Source of the DNA: HGM12587 sp045128635
GTDB taxonomy: Bacteria; Bacillota; Clostridia; Lachnospirales; Lachnospiraceae
Assembly: GCA_045128635.1 (NCBI GenBank)
Contig: JBGVRS010000172.1
Location: forward strand, 1-22,957
Reading direction: 5' to 3'
DNA length: 22,957 nt
A program made the translations under genes and the position numbers. This document shows, piece by piece, positions 13,879-20,550 of the stretch (the stretch's first letter is position 1; the number at the start of each line of letters is the position of its first letter). The notes under the pieces were generated by a model, which had not been told where the DNA came from, ran no database searches, and worked only from the letters and a program-made list of their open reading frames with translations.

Positions 13879-14271
13879 ATGGCTAAAGTTACAAAAAAAG
13901 TGACAAAAAAGCGCGTTAAGAAAAACGTTGAACGCGGACAGGCACACATTCAATCATCTTTTAACAATACAATCGTTACATTAACAGATGCTGAAGGTAA
14001 TGCATTATCTTGGGCAAGTGCCGGTGGTCTTGGTTTTAGAGGTTCAAGAAAATCTACTCCATATGCAGCTCAGATGGCAGCTGAAACAGCTACAAAAGCA
14101 GCATTAGTACATGGACTTAAGACAGTAGACGTATTCGTAAAAGGACCAGGTTCAGGACGTGAAGCAGCAATCCGTGCACTCTCTGCATGCGGTTTAGATG
14201 TAACAAGTATCACAGACGTTACTCCAGTTCCACACAATGGATGTCGTCCACCAAAACGTCGTAGAGTCTAA
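13879..14271 (+). CDS. rpsK: 30S ribosomal protein S11
   Basis: S11 forms part of the platform near the mRNA exit and E site. The 130-residue product contains AHIQSSFNNTIVTLTD, KGPGSGREAAIRAL and the C-terminal PHNGCRPPKRRRV, all diagnostic. Unlike its neighbours it lacks a strong AGGAGG: only AGTAGG (about 13860-13865) lies in range of the ATG at 13879. A hairpin precedes it. Confidence 0.98.
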   Translation: MAKVTKKVTKKRVKKNVERGQAHIQSSFNNTIVTLTDAEGNALSWASAGGLGFRGSRKSTPYAAQMAAETATKAALVHGLKTVDVFVKGPGSGREAAIRALSACGLDVTSITDVTPVPHNGCRPPKRRRV

Positions 14272-14288
14272 TTAGGAGGTTTATTAAT

Positions 14289-14882
14289 ATGGCAGTAAAT
14301 AGAGTACCTGTTCTTAAAAGATGTAGATCTCTTGGTTTAGATCCTATCTATTTAGGAATTGACAAAAAATCCAACAGAGAATTAAAAAGAGCAAACAAGA
14401 AGATGTCTGAATACGGTCTTCAGTTAAGAGAAAAACAGAAAGCTAAATTCATTTATGGTGTTCTTGAAAAACCTTTCAGAAACTACTATGAAAAAGCTGA
14501 CAGAATGAAAGGCATGACAGGTGAAAACCTTATGACAATGCTGGAATCTCGTCTTGATAACGTAGTATTCCGTGCAGGTTTCGCTCGTACAAGAAAAGAA
14601 GCTAGACAGATCGTTGACCACAAACACGTTTTAGTAAACGGCAAACAGGTTAACATCCCATCTTACCTTGTAAAAGCAGGCGATGTAATCGAAATTAAAG
14701 AAAAATGCAAAGGCGCTCAGAGATACAAAGACATCCTCGAAGTAACAGCTGGAAGATTAGTTCCAGAATGGATGGATGCTGATCAGGAAGCTTTAAAAGC
14801 AACTGTAAAAGAACTTCCTACAAGAGATATGATCGATGTTCCTGTAGACGAAATGCTTATCGTCGAATTATATTCTAAATAA
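14289..14882 (+). CDS. rpsD: 30S ribosomal protein S4
   Basis: S4 is a primary 16S rRNA-binding assembly protein and an autoregulator in many bacteria. The 197-residue product has the S4 RNA-binding domain at about 88-150 (MLESRLDNVVFRAGFA, then RQIVDHKHVLVNGKQVNIPS). The N-terminal region has a single Cys (VLKRCRSLGLD), so this is the zinc-free form. AGGAGG precedes the start. It lies in the alpha block next to rpoA, unlike in B. subtilis, where rpsD is monocistronic. Confidence 0.98.
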   Translation: MAVNRVPVLKRCRSLGLDPIYLGIDKKSNRELKRANKKMSEYGLQLREKQKAKFIYGVLEKPFRNYYEKADRMKGMTGENLMTMLESRLDNVVFRAGFARTRKEARQIVDHKHVLVNGKQVNIPSYLVKAGDVIEIKEKCKGAQRYKDILEVTAGRLVPEWMDADQEALKATVKELPTRDMIDVPVDEMLIVELYSK

Positions 14883-14933
14883 TAGAGTAGCGGCATAAGT
14901 GGTATATTTATATAAAAAAGGAGGAGCTTTGTA

Positions 14934-15893
14934 GTGTTCGATTTTAACAAACCAAATATTGAAATCGCTGAACTCTCAGAAGATAAAAGATATGGAAAAT
15001 TCGTTGTAGAACCTTTAGAAAGAGGCTACGGCACAACACTTGGTAACTCTCTTAGAAGAATTATGCTTTCTTCATTACCAGGAGCTGCAGTAAGCCAGGT
15101 TAAAATCGAAGGTGTTCTGCATGAATTTAGCTCCATCCCAGGTGTGAAAGAAGATGTGACTGAAATCATCATGAACATCAAGAGCTTAGCAATCAAAAAC
15201 ACAAGCGAAACAAATGAGCCAAAAACAGCTTATATTGAATTCGAAGGTGAAGGCGTTGTAACAGCTGCTGATATCCAGGTTGATTCTGACATCGAAATTA
15301 TGAATCCTGATTTAGTTATCGCTCACTTAAATGGTGGTGCAGATAGCAAATTATATATGGAACTTACTATCACAAAAGGCAGAGGATACGTAAGTGCTGA
15401 TAAAAACAAAAATGATGAACTTCCAATCGGTGTAATTGCAATCGACGCTATCTATACACCAGTAGAACGTGTGAACTTAACAGTTCAGAATACACGTGTT
15501 GGCCAGATTACAGATTACGACAAATTAACACTGGATGTTCATACAAATGGTACACTTGATCCAGACGAAGCTGTTAGCTTAGCTGCGAAAGTATTAAGTG
15601 CACACTTAAGTCTGTTCATTGACCTTTCTGAAAATGCTAAAACAGCTGAAGTTATGGTTGAACATGATGACAATGAAAAAGAAAAAGTATTAGAAATGAA
15701 CATTGATGAACTTGAACTCTCTGTTCGTTCTTATAACTGCTTGAAACGTGCAGGTATTAACACTGTTGAAGAGTTATGCAACAGAACTCCTGAAGACATG
15801 ATGAAAGTTCGTAATCTCGGACGTAAGTCTTTAGAAGAAGTACTTGCTAAATTGAAAGAACTTGGACTTGAATTAAATCCAAGCGAAGAGTAA
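14934..15893 (+). CDS. rpoA: DNA-directed RNA polymerase subunit alpha
   Basis: Alpha dimerises to nucleate the polymerase, and its C-terminal domain binds UP elements and activators. The 319-residue product has the N-terminal assembly domain with PLERGYGTTLGNSLRRIMLS (near 28-47) and the C-terminal domain from about 250, with Arg265 in LSVRSYNCLKRAGI, the residue used for DNA contact in E. coli. The start is GTG 14934, 9 nt after AAGGAGG (14918-14924). A 73-nt gap with no convincing structure separates it from rplQ. Confidence 0.98.
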   Translation: MFDFNKPNIEIAELSEDKRYGKFVVEPLERGYGTTLGNSLRRIMLSSLPGAAVSQVKIEGVLHEFSSIPGVKEDVTEIIMNIKSLAIKNTSETNEPKTAYIEFEGEGVVTAADIQVDSDIEIMNPDLVIAHLNGGADSKLYMELTITKGRGYVSADKNKNDELPIGVIAIDAIYTPVERVNLTVQNTRVGQITDYDKLTLDVHTNGTLDPDEAVSLAAKVLSAHLSLFIDLSENAKTAEVMVEHDDNEKEKVLEMNIDELELSVRSYNCLKRAGINTVEELCNRTPEDMMKVRNLGRKSLEEVLAKLKELGLELNPSEE

Positions 15894-15966
15894 AGTTTGC
15901 AGCCAGGCCCCTTTACGGTAAGACCGATGAAGCGCGTATTGCGGGTGCAACAAGGAGGACATTATA

Positions 15967-16491
15967 ATGGCAAAATACAGAAAACTTAGCAGAACAGCAA
16001 GCCAGAGAAAGGCTTTACTTAGAAACCAGGTAACAGCTTTATTAAACAACGGCAAAATCGTAACAACTGAAGCAAAAGCGAAAGAAGTTAAGAAAATCGC
16101 TGAAGGTTTAATCGCACTTGCTATCAAAGAAAAAGATAACTATGAAACAGTAACAGTAACAGCTAAAGTTGCTCGCAAAGATGCTAACGGCAAGAGAGTA
16201 AAAGAAGTTGTTGATGGTAAAAAAGTTACTGTATATGATGAAGTAGAAAAGACAATCAAAAAAGATATGCCTTCAAGACTTCATGCAAGACGTCAGATGT
16301 TAAAGGTTCTTATGCCTGTAACAGCAGCAGCTGACAAAAAACGCGATAAGAAAGAAATCGACATGGTTGCTAAATTATTCGATGAAATCGCACCAAAATA
16401 TGAAGGACGTAACGGCGGTTACACAAGAATCGTTAAAATCGGTCTTCGTAAAGGTGATGCAGCTATGGAAGTTCTTCTTGAACTCGTATAA
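15967..16491 (+). CDS. rplQ: 50S ribosomal protein L17 with internal insertion
   Basis: L17 lies near the tunnel exit. The product has 174 residues against about 113-130 usually. The ends are normal: MAKYRKLSRTASQRKALLRN at the start and GGYTRIVKIGLRKGD (150-164) near the end. The extra material lies at roughly residues 58-102, between the LIALAIKEKD segment and RLHARRQ (104-110), and is rich in Lys and Val with NGKRVKEVVDGKKVTVYDE. Such an insertion is, to my knowledge, a feature of Lachnospiraceae-like L17. AAGGAGG precedes the start. Confidence 0.96.
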   Translation: MAKYRKLSRTASQRKALLRNQVTALLNNGKIVTTEAKAKEVKKIAEGLIALAIKEKDNYETVTVTAKVARKDANGKRVKEVVDGKKVTVYDEVEKTIKKDMPSRLHARRQMLKVLMPVTAAADKKRDKKEIDMVAKLFDEIAPKYEGRNGGYTRIVKIGLRKGDAAMEVLLELV

Positions 16492-16504
16492 GAAATGCTA
16501 TCAT

Positions 16505-16544
16505 AAAGCAGTCGGTAGAAATACCGGCTGCTTTTTTGTTTTTT
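16505..16544 (+). terminator. Intrinsic terminator of the ribosomal cluster
   Basis: A 13-bp stem (16505-16517/16522-16534, one G-U pair) with a GAAA tetraloop is followed by TTTTTTGTTTTTT. This is a strong Rho-independent terminator 14 nt after rplQ and ends the alpha transcript. Confidence 0.92.
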
Positions 16545-16591
16545 AAGATGAAAATGTAGAAACTAATTTTGGTAAGTAGGATAAAAATGTC

Positions 16592-16616
16592 GACAAAAAT
16601 TGTCTAATATATACAA
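16592..16616. promoter_or_regulatory. Overlapping dyads upstream of dctP
   Basis: GACAA-AAA-TTGTC (16592-16604) is a perfect inverted repeat. It overlaps a 17-bp near-palindrome from TTGTCTA (16600-16606) to TATACAA (16610-16616), six of seven arm positions matching. A TAATAT that could be a -10 lies inside (16605-16610), without a good -35. It could be a repressor site for the TRAP operon. Much of the surrounding sequence is AT-rich. Confidence 0.3.
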
Positions 16617-16699
16617 AAACAAATAAGTATATTATGAAAAATAATAAAAAACAACGATAAAAATAGGAGAAAATTGCGAAAAAGGTGAAAAAGTTTTGG

Positions 16700-16729
16700 T
16701 TGTGAGGAGGTTAAGAATAGGTTAAGATT
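16700..16729 (+). promoter_or_regulatory. Tandem 11-bp repeats and possible promoter before dctP
   Basis: AGGTTAAGAAT (16708-16718) is followed directly by AGGTTAAGATT (16719-16729), a tandem pair with exactly one helical turn of spacing. Such direct repeats are typical of OmpR/PhoB-family response regulators; the complement CTTAAC resembles Pho-box half-sites. TTGTGA (16700-16705) and TAAGAT (16723-16728) at 17-bp spacing may form a promoter over the repeats. The 16545-16764 gap holds no other gene. Confidence 0.35.
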
Positions 16730-16764
16730 TCTTTATGATTAAATTAAGAAGGGGGATTTTTTCC

Positions 16765-17790
16765 ATGAAGGGAAGAAGAACATGGGCGATTTTACTTGCT
16801 ATCGCTATCTTAGCAGTTAGCTGTTTCACAGGCTGTGGAAGTGCTACAGACGGCAAGAGAATCATCCGTATCGGACACAACCAGTCTACTAGCCACCCAA
16901 GCCACTTAGGGTTAGTAGCGTTCCAGGAATTCATCAATGAAAAACTGGGCGACAAATACGTGGTAGAGGTTTATCCAAGTGAATTACTTGGATCCCAGAC
17001 TGAAATGGTTCAGTTAACACAGACAGGTGCGATTGACTTCGTGATTGCATCCAATGCGATTCTTGAAACATTCAGTAAGAACTATGGTATTTTTAACTTA
17101 CCTTACCTTTTCTCCAGTGCAGAAGCATATCATGCGGCAATGGAAGACACAAGCCTTACAGACCCAATCTTTTTAGCAACAGAAGATGCAGGTTTTGTAG
17201 CAGTTACATGGCTCGATGCAGGTACACGTAACTTCTATACAGTTGATAAACCAATCAACTCTCCGGCAGACTTAAAAGGTCTGAAAATCCGTGTACAGCA
17301 GTCTCCAACAAACATCAAGATGATGGAACTCTTAGGTGGTTCTGCGACTCCAATGGGCTTTGGTGAAGTTTACACAGCATTACAGTCTAACATCATCGAC
17401 GGTGCTGAAAACAACGAAATGGCTCTGACAGACAACGGTCACGGTGACGTATGTAAATACTATTCATACGATATGCACCAGATGGTACCGGATATCCTCT
17501 TAGGAAACTGGGCATTTATGGAAGGATTGTCTGAAGAAGAAAGAGCAATCTTTGAAGAAGGTTTCAAGATTGTTAATACAGTTCAGAGAGAAGAATGGAC
17601 AAAAGCGGTAGAAAACGCTAAGAATCGTGCTCTTAATGAACAGGGCGTAGAATTCATTTACCCTGATACAGCTCCATTCCAGGAAGCTTGTTCTCCATTA
17701 CATCAGGAAGTAATCAGCGGAAATGAAACATTAGAAACAATCTACGCTAAGATCCAGGAATACAACGAAATGTATCGTACAGCAGAATAA
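16765..17790 (+). CDS. dctP: TRAP transporter solute-binding lipoprotein
   Basis: This extracytoplasmic receptor captures an organic anion and delivers it to the DctQM permease. I start at ATG 16765 (341 residues) after AGAAGGGGG (16747-16755); an in-frame ATG at 16735 would put codons before the binding site. Residues 1-23 are a lipoprotein signal ending FTG before Cys24. The DctP fold follows, with the conserved carboxylate-binding arginine as Arg176 in GLKIRVQQSP and IDGAENNE at 211-218. Substrate cannot be told from sequence; C4-dicarboxylates, other carboxylates and sugar acids are all possible. Codon use is as biased as in ribosomal genes. Confidence 0.95.
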   Translation: MKGRRTWAILLAIAILAVSCFTGCGSATDGKRIIRIGHNQSTSHPSHLGLVAFQEFINEKLGDKYVVEVYPSELLGSQTEMVQLTQTGAIDFVIASNAILETFSKNYGIFNLPYLFSSAEAYHAAMEDTSLTDPIFLATEDAGFVAVTWLDAGTRNFYTVDKPINSPADLKGLKIRVQQSPTNIKMMELLGGSATPMGFGEVYTALQSNIIDGAENNEMALTDNGHGDVCKYYSYDMHQMVPDILLGNWAFMEGLSEEERAIFEEGFKIVNTVQREEWTKAVENAKNRALNEQGVEFIYPDTAPFQEACSPLHQEVISGNETLETIYAKIQEYNEMYRTAE

Positions 17791-17800
17791 GGAGGGTATT

Positions 17801-18334
17801 ATGAGTCAGCTTAGAAAATTATTAGACAAAGTGCTCAACGTACTTGCCGGCGTAAGCTTTATCGCAATGGTACTCCTTACATGTTGGCAGGTATTCACAC
17901 GTTATATCTTATCTAACCCATCTTCTTGGTCAGAAGAATTAGTTGGATATTTATTTGCATGGATGTCTCTCTTTGGTGCTTGTCTTGTTACAGGTGAAAG
18001 AGGACATATGAACATTCCATTACTTCTTGAAAAAGTAAAACCAGGTATGCAGAAAATTCTTGGTATTTTCTCAGAAGTAATTGCTTGCATCTTTGCTGTT
18101 GTTATCTTAGTATACGGCGGTGTTCAGATTTCAAGCCTTGCTATGGGACAGATGACATCTTCCCTTGGCGTACCTATCGGTGTATTCTATGTAGTTATGC
18201 CGGTATGTGGTGTTCTGATTGCACTTTACACAATTATCAATATCGTTGAAATCGCAACAGGCAAAATGTCTGTAGTAACTGCTGATGAAGCAGCTCAGGC
18301 GATTGAAAAAGCAGAGAAGGAGGTACAGAAATAA
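17801..18334 (+). CDS. dctQ: TRAP transporter small permease
   Basis: DctQ is the four-helix membrane subunit that partners DctM. The 177-residue product has hydrophobic segments near 11-31, 45-65, 85-108 and 128-152. The family pattern SWSEELVGYLFAWMSLFGA lies at about 44-62. It begins 10 nt after dctP with AAGGAGGG across the gap, and its stop overlaps the dctM start by one base (TAATG), so the three genes form one translationally coupled unit. Confidence 0.95.
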   Translation: MSQLRKLLDKVLNVLAGVSFIAMVLLTCWQVFTRYILSNPSSWSEELVGYLFAWMSLFGACLVTGERGHMNIPLLLEKVKPGMQKILGIFSEVIACIFAVVILVYGGVQISSLAMGQMTSSLGVPIGVFYVVMPVCGVLIALYTIINIVEIATGKMSVVTADEAAQAIEKAEKEVQK

Positions 18335-19635
18335 TGGCAATGCAGGCTTTAGCAATCATCCTTGTTGTTATGCTGGTTCTGTTGGTCCTCGGAGTGCCAA
18401 TTTCTTACGCAATTGCAATCTCCTCTTTAGCAGCAATTTTACAGACTGTACCATTAGATGTATCAGTATTAACAGCAGCTCAGAGAACATTCGTTGGTAT
18501 GAGCAAATTCTCTTTAACAGCGATTCCATTCTTCATCCTGGCTGGTAACTTAATGAACCAGGGCGGTATCGCAAAAAGACTTGTAGATTTCGTATTAGCA
18601 ATCCTTGGTAAATTGCCAGGTGCGCTCCTTGTAACAAACGTAGGTACAAACGCATTATTCGGAGCTATCTCCGGTTCTGCTTCTGCAGCTGCAGCAGCTG
18701 TAGGTAGTATGGTACGTGAAGGTGAAGAAGAAGCCGGATATGATCCAGCAGTTTGTGCGGCAACAAACGCAGCTTCAGCTCCTTCAGGACTTTTGATCCC
18801 ACCTTCAAATGCTCTGATCACATACTCCTTAGCATCAGGCGGAACATCCGTAGCAGCTCTTTTCATGGCTGGTTATGTACCAGGTATTCTTTGGGCACTT
18901 ATGTGCGTTATCGGTGCGATCATCGTCGCTAAGAAAAAAGGCTACAAAGGTACACCGGGTAAATTTAGCTGGTCTAACTTAGGTAAAAAGACACTTGCAG
19001 CTATTCCTTCACTTTCTCTGATCATCGTTGTAATCGGCGGTATCATTGCTGGTATCTTCACAGCAACAGAAGGTTCTGCAATCGCAGTTGTATATGCTTT
19101 GATCCTTGGTATCTGCTACAAGAACGTAACACTTAAAGGTTTATGGAAAATCATCGTTGATTCTGCAAAGATGTCCGGTATGGTTATCTTCATCATCGGT
19201 GTATCCAACATCCTTGGATGGGTTATGGCATTCACACAGATTCCACAGGCTATCTCAGCAGCATTACTTGGAATTACAAACAACCAGATCGTTATCTTAC
19301 TCATCATGAACTTAATCCTTTTAATCTCAGGTACATTCATGGATGTAACACCAGCGATCTTAATCTTCACACCGTTATTCCTTCCGGTTGTTAAAACATT
19401 TGGTATGCACCCAGTACAGTTCGGTCTTATCCTTGTTTACAACTTATGTATCGGTAACATCACACCACCAGTTGGTAACACATTATTCGTAGGTATCAAG
19501 ATTGGTAAGACAACACTTGGAAAAGTTATGCCTTACATGTTAATCTACTATGCATTAATCTTAATTGGTCTTATGCTGGTTACATACATTCCTGCAGTTG
19601 TTATGGGTCTTCCAATGGCAATGGGTCTGGTATAA
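18334..19635 (+). CDS. dctM: TRAP transporter large permease
   Basis: DctM catalyses ion-coupled (usually sodium) import of the substrate handed over by DctP. The 433-residue product is almost wholly hydrophobic, consistent with about 12 membrane segments. Family motifs include FFILAGNLMNQGGIAKRLVDF, FGAISGSASAAAAAVGSM and PSGLLIPPSNALITYS, the second ahead of the loop thought to form the ion/substrate site. It overlaps dctQ by one base and is followed after about 28 nt by a terminator. Confidence 0.96.
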   Translation: MAMQALAIILVVMLVLLVLGVPISYAIAISSLAAILQTVPLDVSVLTAAQRTFVGMSKFSLTAIPFFILAGNLMNQGGIAKRLVDFVLAILGKLPGALLVTNVGTNALFGAISGSASAAAAAVGSMVREGEEEAGYDPAVCAATNAASAPSGLLIPPSNALITYSLASGGTSVAALFMAGYVPGILWALMCVIGAIIVAKKKGYKGTPGKFSWSNLGKKTLAAIPSLSLIIVVIGGIIAGIFTATEGSAIAVVYALILGICYKNVTLKGLWKIIVDSAKMSGMVIFIIGVSNILGWVMAFTQIPQAISAALLGITNNQIVILLIMNLILLISGTFMDVTPAILIFTPLFLPVVKTFGMHPVQFGLILVYNLCIGNITPPVGNTLFVGIKIGKTTLGKVMPYMLIYYALILIGLMLVTYIPAVVMGLPMAMGLV

Positions 19636-19662
19636 ATCAGAAGATATATTATATGACTTTTC

Positions 19663-19691
19663 AGGCGTGTCCTTTTGGGACACGCCTTTTT
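19663..19691 (+). terminator. Intrinsic terminator of dctPQM
   Basis: AGGCGTGTCC (19663-19672) pairs perfectly with GGACACGCCT (19678-19687) around TTTTG, followed by a five-T run. It closes the TRAP operon and isolates pduL-rnf as a separate unit. Confidence 0.93.
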
Positions 19692-19697
19692 AGTTAG

Positions 19698-19777
19698 AAT
19701 TGACAAATCGCACGATTTTGTCACAATTGACTAAAAATATAGGATGAAATTAAGGACTTTTGTGAAGTTAATATCAA
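19698..19777. promoter_or_regulatory. Dyad and Rex-like site upstream of pduL-rnfC
   Basis: An imperfect dyad runs from AATTGACAAATCG (19698-19710) to CGATTTTGTCACAATT (19713-19728), with small bulges. Further on, TTGTGAAGTTAATATCAA (19760-19777) matches the clostridial Rex form TTGTTAA-N4-TTAACAA at 11 of 14 defined positions. Rex is an NADH-sensing repressor of fermentation genes, which would suit a pduL-rnf operon. TTGACA (19700-19705) and TTGACT (19727-19732) occur but I see no convincing -10. The rest of 19692-19846 is AT-rich and empty. Confidence 0.3.
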
Positions 19778-19846
19778 AGGTAGATTTTTAATTTTAAGTA
19801 TGTTACATTTAATGGTGAGATAAAATTTCTATTTGTAGGTGACATC

Positions 19847-20497
19847 ATGGGGAGCATTAAGATACCGATTGAAACTTCGGCCAGACATATTCATATTAGT
19901 CGTGAAGACTTTGAAAAATTGTTTGGAGAAGGAAAAGAACTGACTTTTGTAAAGGAACTATCCCAACCAGGTCAGTATTTGGCGAAAGAACGAATTACCA
20001 TAGCAGGACCGAGAGGCACATTTGAAAATGTAGCAATTTTAGGACCGTTTCGTAAGGAAACGCAGGTAGAACTGTCGCTGACTGATACAAGGAAAATTGG
20101 AGTTCCCGGAGTGATCAGACAATCGGGAGACATTAAAGATACACCTGGATGCAGGCTTATCGCAGGAGATAAGGAACTTGAGATTGAAAAAGGTGTAATC
20201 GTAGCAAAGAGACACATCCATATGACACCTGGAGACGCCATTAAGATGCGTTTAAAGGACAATGAGGAAGTTTTTGTAATTACTCAAAGCTTTGACAGGG
20301 CACTGATCTATGCCAATGTAGTTGTCCGCATCAGTTGGGATTATCAGTTATCCATGCATGTAGATACTGATGAAGCCAATGCATTTGCGGGGGATGAAAA
20401 TCCTCATGGCGTTGTATTAAAACTCTTCGGTGGAGATGCCTATGACCTGGGAAAATGGGCAGATGAACTCTTAGAGGGAATTAATAGAACCATTTAG
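19847..20497 (+). CDS. pduL: PduL-type phosphate acyltransferase
   Basis: PduL enzymes transfer the acyl group of acyl-CoA to phosphate, giving acetyl- or propionyl-phosphate for ATP synthesis by acetate kinase; they are unrelated to Pta. The 216-residue product has the zinc-histidine motifs SARHIHIS (11-18) and AKRHIHMTP (120-128) and the signature MHVDTDEANA (170-179). There is no obvious N-terminal microcompartment-targeting helix, so a free cytosolic enzyme is likely. The ribosome binding site is weak (AGGTGA, 4 nt before ATG). It uses rarer codons (ATA, TCG, GGG, AGG) than the flanking operons. It is 53 nt before rnfC. Confidence 0.92.
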   Translation: MGSIKIPIETSARHIHISREDFEKLFGEGKELTFVKELSQPGQYLAKERITIAGPRGTFENVAILGPFRKETQVELSLTDTRKIGVPGVIRQSGDIKDTPGCRLIAGDKELEIEKGVIVAKRHIHMTPGDAIKMRLKDNEEVFVITQSFDRALIYANVVVRISWDYQLSMHVDTDEANAFAGDENPHGVVLKLFGGDAYDLGKWADELLEGINRTI

Positions 20498-20550
20498 AAA
20501 TCAATTTAGAAACATGGCGTTAAAGGCCAAATAATAGGGGGAAAGATCAA

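Noticed and set aside
15894..15966. Structured leader before rplQ
   Set aside because: Only four- to five-bp helices (TTGCA/TGCAA, CGGT/ACCG) can be drawn; not better than chance.
16735..16764. Longer N-terminus for DctP
   Set aside because: ATG 16735 lacks a good binding site and would put ten residues ahead of a well-formed lipoprotein signal.
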